Source: Methylotenera_A sp031373695 (GTDB lineage: Bacteria > Pseudomonadota > Gammaproteobacteria > Burkholderiales > Methylophilaceae). Taken from it: DNA of 64,000 nt. Positions within the stretch are counted from its first letter, which is position 1; each line of letters begins with the position of its first letter. The notes below the pieces were generated by a model, which was not told the DNA's origin, searched no databases, and was given only the letters and a program-made list of their open reading frames with translations. Position numbers and translations under genes: made by a program. The stretch is from positions 1 through 64,000 of the forward strand of contig JANMNC010000199.1 in NCBI GenBank assembly GCA_031373695.1. The letters are read 5' to 3'. Below are positions 37,701 through 43,914 of the stretch, one piece after another.

Positions 37701-38988
37701 TTGCATTTTCACCCAGAAAAATACGCTGACTAACTGGGCTAGCTAATTTGCTTGCCGCGTTAAAGAGTGCAGAAACAGTCACGTTGCCGCTTTTTGCGCT
37801 GACTAAACCGTCAATATTAACTAGACTTGCCTCAATTTTGATGTCTGATTTTTTTAAAGTACCAGTACCGCTTTCAACTACTAGCTCACCAGCATCATTC
37901 TTGACTAAATACTGAAAGGCTTGCTGCCTAGAAATTTCTTCTTTATCGTCTAGCTCTGGTGTAACTTGGGTGACGCTATTTTTTGCCAAAGTTACAATAC
38001 CATCACGATTACCAATAGCCTGGTTACTCTCAAGCCTTACGCTATCTTGCGCTAGTAAATGGATTGAGCCATTGGCGCGCACTGAGGTGGTGGCGGTTAA
38101 TGTACCCTGTTGGTTTACTGCTAAACCCATCATGGTAATATTGCCGCGCTCTGCAACAATTTTACCTAAGTTAGTTGCAGTACCACCGCCATCTACTTCT
38201 ACCAAAAAGCCTGCAGGGTCTTTACTACTGGCTAAAAATACCTTTTTACCTGCGGCTAATATGGTTTGCCCATCAGGCGTATTAATGACACCACTATTTT
38301 CTACATTCTCGGCAAATAAAACCACCTTGCCACCTGGTAGTGCATTAATTTGTGCTCCAGATTCTACCTTTACCCCAGTTTTAACAGCACCCGTGACTAT
38401 TTCACCCACGGCGGTAAATACTTGTTTAAAAGTACTATCAGAGTTAATAAAACCTGTATTAAATAACTCATCGGTAATATCAAGCGTGCCCGCATAAATT
38501 GAGCCCACATTAAATTGTGCGTTAGCACCAAAAATAATACCGTTAGTATTGATAAAATATAGATTGCCTTTAGCGTTTACGTTGCCATTTAATATACTAG
38601 GGCTTAAATCGTGAATACGATTTAATAAACTTTGACCGCGCAACATATCAACATTAAAGTTTTGCCCAGCACCTAGGTTTAAACGGTTGTAATCAATGAC
38701 AGCCACATTCGCTATTTGCTTAAAGTTAATATTATTCGCATCCGAGCTTGTGATGCTGATTTTAGAAGTATCAATGGTTTTAATACTAATACCTGCAGGC
38801 AAAACTACTTCGGCCAAGGCATAATCAGCTATTAAAAAGCTGATTAAAAATGTAAATACCATGGCGGGTTTGCACTGTTTACGAGCACGGCGACTACTTT
38901 TACCGCCACGATTTCGCGCTGCCTCAGAAACTGGTACAACCATATTAAGCACACGGCTAAACACTAATTTATAAATACCTTGATTCAT
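28714..38988 (-). CDS. Filamentous-haemagglutinin-like two-partner-secretion exoprotein (TpsA)
   Basis: This 3424-residue protein starts with an extended signal peptide region (MNQGIYKLVFSRVLNMVVPV, basic linker, then hydrophobic core ending ADYALAE). A TPS secretion domain follows at about residues 60-300, with LNLGAGQNFNVD and the NPNGI-like motif NTNGIIFGA at 147-155. The rest is thousands of residues of beta-helix-type sequence (NITMMGLAVNQQGTL-like turns) and a C-terminal part that may match DUF3739. No toxin C-terminus or PEP-CTERM signal is visible; the end is EVISIGN. It would form a long surface or released fibre for adhesion or biofilm. The ATG has AAGGAG six bases upstream. The tpsB gene lies 59 bp upstream. 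Confidence 0.93.
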   Translation of the reverse strand: MNQGIYKLVFSRVLNMVVPVSEAARNRGGKSSRRARKQCKPAMVFTFLISFLIADYALAEVVLPAGISIKTIDTSKISITSSDANNINFKQIANVAVIDYNRLNLGAGQNFNVDMLRGQSLLNRIHDLSPSILNGNVNAKGNLYFINTNGIIFGANAQFNVGSIYAGTLDITDELFNTGFINSDSTFKQVFTAVGEIVTGAVKTGVKVESGAQINALPGGKVVLFAENVENSGVINTPDGQTILAAGKKVFLASSKDPAGFLVEVDGGGTATNLGKIVAERGNITMMGLAVNQQGTLTATTSVRANGSIHLLAQDSVRLESNQAIGNRDGIVTLAKNSVTQVTPELDDKEEISRQQAFQYLVKNDAGELVVESGTGTLKKSDIKIEASLVNIDGLVSAKSGNVTVSALFNAASKLASPVSQRIFLGENAKIDVSGVDATAPMSRNQIDPELFSDQNKDNPILRDSGLNKAQVYIDLRKGTELIDTKPFEKLKTVTLAEALTDAGTITLAAPQDVILSKGSVLDVSGGSTTYAAGTIKETNLLLNGKLVPISEAKVGVPYDKTVDTYTDIDAKTGTGRVWALSGSDTREWGKITKDTSKKALKSFIVGTQVNSYLEGGDAGTFTTVQGDTRSKNVVLAGQILANTKPGLQQIISNHLPAGGKLITGAADLEVAKIAKNLADNFNFNQKLDDDFKSVISNDFLDNGFYRIALGGQNSLVINTELNIKAGEEFFDGFSKTNYSSELLLSGNTQINANIIAPNSNVTNKPTGVAPVGVTSIADGVTVITAGTFTNDRPGIVGQYSATPAINGGRFSIGNLVLGKNVLIDTSAGAHVTSAGLVKQGAAGSIDFISNSKLDDSVTLQAYGFDKGGTLAINYFDQNLNILGNPNTSSTDIDISNQFFSAGGFSNINLSGLNVNIGDNVGPAQEVYAAAETWQFNAGFTNKAGTPTLASVANTAVQPETTRKPVSLTFTANITPDRLGGVLTLAENTTIRTDRGGSVSLAAGKQVNVLGDITTPSGTINIRLNDSDLNVDEDPTQTVFIGEKSILSALGSTLTLPGSQDDLLKTQVFNAGTININQSPPETVQKGAVIIKQGALLDVSGAAITNDVQTATGFARTTLHGDAGTINLTGIGSLLIDGDLKGAATGTGRDGTLNLSLAPQEFNLTNAYPNGSGSFVITQQKVLQATSLNTGGAIKPTIADAEVPSETDTALLKAQISAQQITEGGFANLSVKSFRSNVTPASVIELADGLDLKLTGNLKLETPVIKVKDNGIAQLTANHITFKSPVVAVDTNLLNSGSGQLSTQSTQTYIEGATVIAGVNKTTINTALDIHGQGNVTANGVIDLTARQIFPNTAALDISKPDELKFEAVGDGSKITINSNGASAKPVLSANGGLVFKADDIVQNGNLTAPFGTIKLEGKESVTLTAASKTSISANNLSIPFLQTQKGGKDLNPLDTNLVEKRIDIVSKNVDLQKDAVLDLSSTGALFSYEFISGLGGTDDVLKQANTYAVIPNIGADFAPVDIAYNNTLQPVGVGQSVFLTGVPGLATGTYTLLPARYALVPGAFMVQAKQTTNLLPGLTAPQLDGANLTTGYFADAGTGARDANWSTFKVTDGAIFRPAAGTISKAPSQYLLSNLTDYFSNPFNTDGKKVSLPVDAGKLSLDAANLKLDATVIAEKGKNGIGLQVDIASDNIRVVSNNDASDTTSLQLTASSINNLNAESVLLGGISKLNADGVNEISTRAKTVTIENNSTDVVKTQTFIAAATDQVTVKTGAAIDTGLASTTPTKMTIATNGQGALLALSSANDISYSRVNGSNAAQGVLDIEAGSTLAAGNSVVLDATKVANLNGNVTLQDGGSATLGANRLLIGNAPVGTVGLNVNAASLAALGQLKALALNSYSNVDTFGAINFGNNKLDLTIDAAGIVGNLASGETAASVAANAQAVIITANNLTLKNTSGATLLAPTNASGRALAINANSVKLEGKLASNTNINAGKTEVEGYTKLDVNTDALRVANIGETKFNVANAKLNTGVITGDTAADYKINANNLEITKLVTAKPVEKVGFGAKLGIEADNLTVASNIDLASGQLVLTSKTGDLNIENGANISAKSNKVDFDIAAIQSNAGNVTLNSTAGNVNVKAGAMVDVSSEGNANAGVVKVLATSGTANITGQLKGAATGTGKGGELQVDVNNLAALTATDNLATGFSEKRNYRVRNGDVAIAGAGVNALTARDIEVSADTGKIIVTGDVIATAPKNSQISLYAGNGVTLEATAKLKANSTKLNEVGGQVKISATAATLDNTPDLLNFKIGSQIDVSGGTNGAGGDVTITAPRTLDNKDIEIAQIGTTFVGVKDKVNLVGEKVYEKTGADYSLSATDLSKTAATGFYKEAESFMQSVNNDATRGLNRLNIANNALFSISPEVDVVNKNGGLSVPVAGLSLHDWRFDAKTGVGVTDTTALQNGFNANGNLVAGVLSLRAAKDINVKGTLSDGFSSNNLAELSSPATPEVPAIPDVLDENGDVLIPGAAGTAAKDATGLQGIASWALNLVAGADFSAANQLNTNETLAGATPIGHVVIANNKGVRTGTGDINVAAAGDLKMGGTGSVIYTAGRNATPLADFSAPISSLNPLYLTDGGDINIYTKGNIVGGESTTTPRQLINNWLFRQGGADNRDTTWWVRPDKFQQSTATLGGGNVTVNAGKNISNFSVSAATTARFDTNGANDNAGNQVIDGGGDVLVKAAGDITNGVYFVAKGAGEISAGGSIDKTESTFGTVLALQDGTFEVNANKSAYIETVVNPTLLAQSRTNDNSINDKSTSSFYNSYSDTAKVTVSSLQENVIFGRTPVDSVSRRIADPKPINVNASQSLRYYPSKVNAVAFNGDITFGSETDGKPTVLLPSATGELNLLAANNVQTFGILMSDADLANVGSIKNPLNQTNIELFDKELKNHAPQLLHKNATEPVLVVANQGAIFAKNLDIDLPKYARFVAGDDIVGLQLNVQHNNASDISLIKAGNDVKTQTVNISGPGELLVQASRNIDLVSPLPSTINAVGNTQNAALPSNGASITMQAGLGKGANVQGYIDQYILLTGAGPAALQNKTADLAVYRLATTQALTAYMRNTQKTSDTPYTDAAALAAFNGSSVENKTIFANRHISTELVASALGFARAGNHNRGDSALATLFPTKNLGDVLLFNSKISTNSGGSIDILAPGGEVIIGAPGVTSGSIAGQDIGVITEKSGPIRVIADKNIEVNQSKVITQFGSDIVMWSNTGTIDAGKGAKSATSTPQRIVQTDAFGNTTVEVRGTATGSGIRAQSYDPDGPNNPELEPKKGDVYLVAPVVDAGEAGIEAGDLLIVAPIVLNAANIQVQGASSGVPIAASSNLAGVSAGLSPDAINSATAAVAQSVAQSASQPFVKPVLPSIINVEVISIGN

Positions 38989-39047
38989 CACAAACTCCTT
39001 AACACTGCTTTAAATTAATGCTTTAATCGCCTGCTTAAAAATAAGCT

Positions 39048-40733
39048 TTACCACTCGTAACCCAGCCTAAAGTGCAATCTATCGTCACCTTTTTCTATAT
39101 CGCCTGCATCACGTAACGCATGCGCATAATCTAGGTTGGTAAAAATACCTTTGCTAAATTTTAATTTCACACCCAAACCTGCAGACATCAAATCACTGTT
39201 CTTTTCTTGCCCTGGCGTAGCTTTTAGCGTGCTCACATGGCCTGCATCTATAAAGCTAAAGGCATATAGCTCTTTAATAGAGTCTTTAAATGCGTTGTTA
39301 TTGATAAGTTTCACCAGTGGCGGGGTACGTAGCTCTAAACTAGTAAATAGGCCGTTATCGCCTAAAGCTTGCGATTCCACATAACCACGCACAGATTCAG
39401 CGCCACCAATGGTAAATTGCTCGGCTGAAATCAATGGATCACCCGCCAACTGGCCACTTAACTTGGCTTGCAGCGCCCAATTAAGGGGTAATTTTTGTGT
39501 ATGTTTTAAATCAGCACGTAGATAAGCATAATTTGCGTTTGCAAAACTGCGCTTGTTTCTAAACTCTTTTTCGCTATTGCCCAAACCGCGTGGCGCAAAA
39601 TTAACGCCAATATTCATTTGAGTTTGCGATGAAGGCAAATTTAAAGTACCGTCGTAAGTCAAACTAAAGGCGGTGTATGCAATGGGGTTATTGCCTACAT
39701 CATTGCCTAAAATAAGGATAGTTTCTTTAAAGTCTTTATAATCTGCACCTAAAGTCATGCTGTGATAATAGTTTTCTACTAGCGGTAATGGATGGATATA
39801 GCGCGCCCCCAAAATTACGCCATTACCCACCACACTCACATCGCCCACTGCACTAATATCACTTTTAGAAATAACGCCGTAGGCAGCAAAATAGTCACCA
39901 TTCATACGCGGGATGACATAAGTACCAGAAACCACTTTCGTCTCATTTAAGTCTTCTGGCGACACCTGAAAACTAATGCCAATACTGTGATCTTTTTGCC
40001 ATAAATTCTCGTAACGCAGGCTACCGTTTAAACGAGTTTCAGTCGTGTTTTGTGAGTATCTATCGTTAAGTTCCAAGCTTCCATGCAGTGGCAACTTATC
40101 TTGCACTTTTAAATCAACCTCAACTTTTCCTGGCGATTTACCAGCACGTAACACTGGTGTTACTTGCCTATTTTGGCCACGATTCACCGTACCTAATTGC
40201 GTTTGAGCCGTAGGGAAGTGTGGCACTTTACCTTCACCAAACTCACCAACACGCGATTTAACTTCTGCCAGAGAAGTATATTTTGAATCAGTTACACGTA
40301 GCTTTTCTACAGTGCCCTCTGTCACCTGCAAGCTAACAATGCCTGCATCTACTTCTTGCTGCGGAATACTGACAGAAACCGTTAAATATCCAGCATCTTG
40401 ATAGGTTTTTTCTAATGCGGCACGTGCACTTTCCATATCTGCAATAGTTTTAGTTTCGCCCAAAAATGGGTAAACCGCTTCTTCTATCTTGCCGATGGGC
40501 AGTACTGTATTGCCATTAACCTTAATTTCAAATACGTTAAAAACTGGGTCTTGTGAGACAGATTTTTCTGGCGTCGGCTTTTCTAGTTCTTGGCTACCTG
40601 ATTTTGGCTTACTTATTTCTTCTTTTGTTAAATTTTGGTTGTTTTCTGCATGTGCGGCATTTGCGGCAAATAGGCAGGTATATGCTAATAAGGTATTGAT
40701 AAATAGCAGATAAAAAAGGTTATTTTTTTGCAT
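39048..40733 (-). CDS. Two-partner-secretion outer-membrane transporter (TpsB, ShlB/FhaC family)
   Basis: The 561-residue protein has a signal peptide (ending NAAHAEN), a proline/lysine-rich linker, two POTRA domains (FNVFEIKVNGNTVLPIGKIEEAVYPFLGE and VSLQVTEGTVEKLRV), and a 16-strand barrel (KLPLHGSLELNDRYSQNTTETRLNGSLRYENLW to YEW). The loop-6 motif with VRGY (GGAESVRGYVESQALGDNG) is present. It exports the downstream TpsA by recognising its TPS domain. The two genes are 59 bp apart and co-directional, so they form the usual pair. Confidence 0.92.
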   Translation of the reverse strand: MQKNNLFYLLFINTLLAYTCLFAANAAHAENNQNLTKEEISKPKSGSQELEKPTPEKSVSQDPVFNVFEIKVNGNTVLPIGKIEEAVYPFLGETKTIADMESARAALEKTYQDAGYLTVSVSIPQQEVDAGIVSLQVTEGTVEKLRVTDSKYTSLAEVKSRVGEFGEGKVPHFPTAQTQLGTVNRGQNRQVTPVLRAGKSPGKVEVDLKVQDKLPLHGSLELNDRYSQNTTETRLNGSLRYENLWQKDHSIGISFQVSPEDLNETKVVSGTYVIPRMNGDYFAAYGVISKSDISAVGDVSVVGNGVILGARYIHPLPLVENYYHSMTLGADYKDFKETILILGNDVGNNPIAYTAFSLTYDGTLNLPSSQTQMNIGVNFAPRGLGNSEKEFRNKRSFANANYAYLRADLKHTQKLPLNWALQAKLSGQLAGDPLISAEQFTIGGAESVRGYVESQALGDNGLFTSLELRTPPLVKLINNNAFKDSIKELYAFSFIDAGHVSTLKATPGQEKNSDLMSAGLGVKLKFSKGIFTNLDYAHALRDAGDIEKGDDRLHFRLGYEW

Positions 40734-40931
40734 CTTAATAGTTAAATTTTATATAAAAGCATTAGTTAATATTAATCACTATAATAAAAAACTAATGTTT
40801 CAACTGCGTGAATTAAGACTATACACAAGCACTTAAATAACTTAATTAACAATTATTTACTCAGTTTAACAACAGCTAAAAAGCAATTGCTTAACGGCAA
40901 ATATCTAAAATAACTGAGTAAAAAACAATAA

Positions 40932-40962
40932 AAAACGCACTGCCTTTTGAGCAGTGCGTTTT
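40932..40962 (-). terminator. Intrinsic terminator
   Basis: A perfect 12-bp stem (AAAACGCACTGC / GCAGTGCGTTTT) has a 7-base loop and A/T tracts on both sides. It ends the transcript of the secreted protein gene at 41026-42579 before the tpsB gene. It may work in both directions. The remaining DNA upstream of tpsB (40734-40931) is AT-rich with no clear promoter hexamers that I would assign. Confidence 0.88.
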
Positions 40963-41025
40963 AATTATTACTATTAATTAAGGTGCTTCAACAAAGCTAT
41001 TTAATTAACATCTCAACAAAACCAA

Positions 41026-42579
41026 TTACTGTGTTAATTGATATGGTGAGCAGTTATTACCTAATACAGTACCCTTCATTATTTGTGCACCAACGGTACA
41101 TGCTGAGCCACCTAGTGGGTTCAACGTTAAACCGCGTGGTAATACTGCACATGATGTTGCTGGTGGTGCAGATAAAGCATCAGTGATTTGACCTACGATA
41201 ACACTTTCAAACGCTGTTTTAGCTGGTACACCTGCATAGTTACTACGTACAAAGTTAACTGTTTCCATGTGGAATGGATAGTTACCGTTAGTGGCTTGTA
41301 CACGAGCATTACTAGATGTAATTTGATTACCATTAAAAGTAATAGTTACAGAATCGCCTGCTTCTGGGTGCACGCCATCTACTTTTACATAGCGGTAGCC
41401 ACCAGTTGCAGATGATGCCTCTGTACGCCAGTCATTTTCTGTTGACATAACACCGATTGCAAAATCACCTGCAGTTGCTGCTGTAGAAATACGTGTTTTA
41501 ACGTTACCTGTACTAGAGCCTTCAAACACTTCAAAACCACTAAAAACGCCTGCAACTGCTGGTGGGTTTGAATCTGATGCTTTGGCTGGAGTAAAACTTG
41601 CACCTACTGCATCTGTACACGGTTTTTTCAAGAAAAATGCATTTGATGAAGCTTGTGTGCCTGATGTGTCAACACGGCGCGCTAAAATCATACGTTTTGT
41701 GCTACCTGGAATAATAGGTGACCAATCAGCTTGATAAGCACCGCCAGTAGCAGCGATAGAAACGTATTGTTGACTAGTGATATTTGGTGCAAAAGCTGGA
41801 TCAAAAGTAGTAGCATTTACATCTGCTAAGCCTTGTGCCGTTTGTAATGCACGGTACAAAGGTGTGCTAACTACCACACCAAATACTTGGCCAATATTAG
41901 CAGGTGATTGAACACCTTTTGAACTTACATCACCACCACCAATGTTTGCTGCAAATAAGGCAGCCTCAACATCAGAAAAACCACCCACAGGTAATTGTGG
42001 TGCTAATGGATCTGCTGCTACTGCCGCCGCTGCTGCTGCGTTAGTGGCTGCTGTAGCACCTGTACTTGGTAATGGCGCACCCACTTGTTGGCAACCTTTA
42101 AACACAGTAGCATTGTTATCTGGGTTAGAGCCATCTACATATGGCAGGCTAGTTGCACAAGTGCTAGTACCTACATATTTTAGGCGGGCTAATTTAGTAC
42201 CAACAGTGTGTGGCGCAACAAACAGCAATGAACCGCCATCTACCACATGGTACAACACAGAAACCACATTGCCACGCGTACAAGCGTAAGCTAAAAAGTT
42301 ACCGATAGAACCAGGTTTAACGTTACCAAGATTTACACCAGTGTTAGCTTGCGATGTAAAAATAGTGTTAGTGCCAGCATCACAACCTACGCCAGCACCA
42401 GAACCTACCCAGCCTTCGTAAATATTAATAGTTGGTGCAGAGGCACCAGAAATCCAAGCTTGTTGTAATGTACCTGCAACGCGTGCAGCTTCAATTTGTG
42501 TTTGTGTAACAGGCGCGGCAAATGCATGAGCTGAACCTACTAAGCAAACAAGCGCTAAAGCGATTTTTGTCAATTTCAT
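41026..42579 (-). CDS. Secreted protein of unknown function
   Basis: This 517-residue protein has a clear signal peptide (MKLTKIALALVCLVGSAHAFA). The mature part begins TQTQIEAARVAGTLQQAWISGASAPTINIYEGWVGSG and contains several paired cysteines (CDAGTN, CTRGN, TCATSL, GCQQVG, SCAVL, SACTVG), suggesting disulfides in the periplasm or outside. There is an alanine-rich run near residue 180. It has no PEP-CTERM signal. I do not recognise a family; a solute-binding-like fold is possible but unsupported. GGAG lies upstream of the ATG. It is flanked by terminators on both sides, so it is its own unit. Confidence 0.8.
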   Translation of the reverse strand: MKLTKIALALVCLVGSAHAFAAPVTQTQIEAARVAGTLQQAWISGASAPTINIYEGWVGSGAGVGCDAGTNTIFTSQANTGVNLGNVKPGSIGNFLAYACTRGNVVSVLYHVVDGGSLLFVAPHTVGTKLARLKYVGTSTCATSLPYVDGSNPDNNATVFKGCQQVGAPLPSTGATAATNAAAAAAVAADPLAPQLPVGGFSDVEAALFAANIGGGDVSSKGVQSPANIGQVFGVVVSTPLYRALQTAQGLADVNATTFDPAFAPNITSQQYVSIAATGGAYQADWSPIIPGSTKRMILARRVDTSGTQASSNAFFLKKPCTDAVGASFTPAKASDSNPPAVAGVFSGFEVFEGSSTGNVKTRISTAATAGDFAIGVMSTENDWRTEASSATGGYRYVKVDGVHPEAGDSVTITFNGNQITSSNARVQATNGNYPFHMETVNFVRSNYAGVPAKTAFESVIVGQITDALSAPPATSCAVLPRGLTLNPLGGSACTVGAQIMKGTVLGNNCSPYQLTQ

Positions 42580-42608
42580 CTTATTTCTCCAAAAAAATTC
42601 TCTTAAAA

Positions 42609-42630
42609 GGTAGAGGCCGTGGCCTCTACC
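42609..42630 (-). terminator. Intrinsic terminator after PEP-CTERM gene
   Basis: A 10-bp perfect stem (GGTAGAGGCC / GGCCTCTACC) has a 2-base loop. On the minus strand TTTTAAGAG follows. It lies 27 bp after the PEP-CTERM stop codon. Confidence 0.75.
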
Positions 42631-42656
42631 AAATGATTGATTACAGTTAATACTAA

Positions 42657-43487
42657 TTAAGCTTGTTTACGACGTGCTACAAAACCCATAAAACCTAAAC
42701 CTAATAACATCATGGCCCATGTATCAGCCTCTGGTACTGCTGTCACATTGGTTGTATAAGTTAGTAAACCTGTGTTGCTTAAGTTAAATTTAGCACCGTT
42801 ACCAAATATAGTTAATGGCGCAGTTGCAAAAGAACTACCAGCTGTTACATATTGTGCCACTTGTAGATTTGAGCCAATTGCACCGATAGCTTTAGCACCT
42901 ATGCCACTGTTAGCGCCAACTTTAGAAGTAATACCATATTGAGCTAGAGCATAACCAGCACCAGCATTTGCTACACTGCTACCGTTTGCTACTAGTGAAT
43001 GATTTTCGAATAACACAGAAGGGCCAAAACTAGTACCGTTAGTATATGCATCGAAATTAACAGTTGCATTTTGAACTTGCCCAGTTGTTATATTGTTACC
43101 TGCTTCTGCAAATGAAGTAATTAAACCGCGTGAACCTGCGCCAGCACCAATTGCATCTGAAGCACCAATAGCGTAAACAGTATTTGCACTGTTAGAAGCA
43201 GCTAAAAATTGACCCCAAGCTGTTGAATAACCAGCATCAGTCGATAAGTTCCAAGAAAACGCAGTATCGTTTGCTGTAACACCACTGTTAGGGAATGCCG
43301 TACCAGCGATACTGAACTCACTATATGATTTACCCAAATCAAATGTGGCAGAAATATTTGCAACTTGGTCCCAAACCGTTAAAACCAATTCGCCATTACC
43401 AGTACTACCAGGTGCAATTGCCGCCTGTGCTGGAACAGCCGCTACTAATGCTAAAGCCGCTACTAATGCTTTAAGTTGAAATTTCAT
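42657..43487 (-). CDS. PEP-CTERM protein with PEA-variant sorting signal
   Basis: The 276-residue product has a signal peptide (MKFQLKALVAALALVAAVPAQA). Its C-terminal signal is VPEADTWAMMLLGLGFMGFVARRKQA: a PEA in place of PEP, a hydrophobic helix and a basic tail. The mature domain is Gly/Ser/Asn-rich and beta-type, and unfamiliar. It is a likely exosortase substrate, close to the PEPxxWA subtype. I chose the ATG at 43487 because GGGAGA lies eight bases before it and the signal peptide starts there; the longer frame has no such support. Two regulon palindromes lie 132 and 258 bp upstream. Confidence 0.88.
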   Translation of the reverse strand: MKFQLKALVAALALVAAVPAQAAIAPGSTGNGELVLTVWDQVANISATFDLGKSYSEFSIAGTAFPNSGVTANDTAFSWNLSTDAGYSTAWGQFLAASNSANTVYAIGASDAIGAGAGSRGLITSFAEAGNNITTGQVQNATVNFDAYTNGTSFGPSVLFENHSLVANGSSVANAGAGYALAQYGITSKVGANSGIGAKAIGAIGSNLQVAQYVTAGSSFATAPLTIFGNGAKFNLSNTGLLTYTTNVTAVPEADTWAMMLLGLGFMGFVARRKQA

Positions 43488-43573
43488 GTGAATCTCCCAA
43501 AAATAAATACTAAAAAGTTGCCGATAAATAAACTTCAAAACGCTTAAAAATTTAACTATTAAGCGATGTTGCC

Positions 43574-43601
43574 AATTTAGAGACTGTTTGTTACATGCCA
43601 A
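43574..43601 (-). promoter_or_regulatory. Possible sigma-70-type promoter for the PEP-CTERM gene
   Basis: On the minus strand TTGGCA (43601-43596) and TAAATT (43579-43574) are separated by 16 bp. The regulon palindrome at 43612-43627 would be centred about 53 bp before the implied start of transcription, a position usual for an activator. The hexamers are imperfect, so confidence is low. Confidence 0.3.
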
Positions 43602-43611
43602 AAATAATTTG

Positions 43612-43627
43612 TAGTCTGTGTGGACTA
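43612..43627. promoter_or_regulatory. Degenerate regulon palindrome (site 2)
   Basis: TAGTCTGTGTGGACTA keeps both outer arms (TAGTC and GACTA) of the core motif with a different centre. It is centred 132 bp upstream of the PEP-CTERM start codon, nearly the same distance as the site before the PEP-CTERM gene at 56464-57027. Confidence 0.5.
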
Positions 43628-43734
43628 GGCGAAACCGATGCATAGATTTATTAAAATAATTAACTCTACTTTTTGCAAAACTATTTTTTACCCATAGTTA
43701 TTATGGGTGCGGGGTGTTAAGGGTTTTAGTTGTG

Positions 43735-43756
43735 ACATAGTCCGAACGGACTATGT
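43735..43756. promoter_or_regulatory. Perfect regulon palindrome (site 3)
   Basis: The core TAGTCCGAACGGACTA is extended to perfect 10-base arms (43735-43744 and 43747-43756) around a central AA. It is centred about 258 bp upstream of the PEP-CTERM gene and 170 bp beyond the end of epsA. LuxR-type regulators bind palindromes of this size. Confidence 0.75.
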
Positions 43757-43914
43757 TTTTATACTTAGTTGTGTTGAATATTAAAGTTTTAAGTTAGCCA
43801 AATACCGCTAAAACAAAACAACTTTTTTAACTAGTTAATTTTAACTAATTTGATAAACGCTACACACACTTGAAAGTAGCTTTAGTTTTAATACGCTGTG
43901 CAATGACAACTTTT

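Larger units (their letters stand above)
43488..43914. other. 427-bp intergenic regulatory region between PEP-CTERM gene and epsA
   Basis: No gene is visible here. It holds two copies of the regulon palindrome (43612-43627 and 43735-43756), centred 126 bp apart. A separate 7-5-7 inverted repeat with ACCCATA arms lies at 43690-43708. There is no terminator hairpin with a T-tract directly after epsA, so epsA transcripts may read into this region. Confidence 0.6.

Noticed and set aside
30203..38497. Many long plus-strand open frames opposite the large adhesin gene
   Set aside because: Their composition (Ala/Leu/Pro/Ser-rich) mirrors the repetitive adhesin codons on the other strand, and none has a convincing start or domain.
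28714..38988. Repeat array in the adhesin gene as a CRISPR or satellite
   Set aside because: The repeats are protein-level beta-helix turns with diverged DNA, with no uniform repeat and spacer lengths.
40857..40921. 10-bp inverted repeat TTACTCAGTT / AACTGAGTAA
   Set aside because: The arms are 45 bp apart with an AT-rich interior and no related copies; it may be chance.
43488..43643. N-terminal extension of the PEP-CTERM protein at 42657
   Set aside because: The extension would bury the signal peptide behind about 50 residues, and the ATG at 43487 has a clear GGGAGA site.
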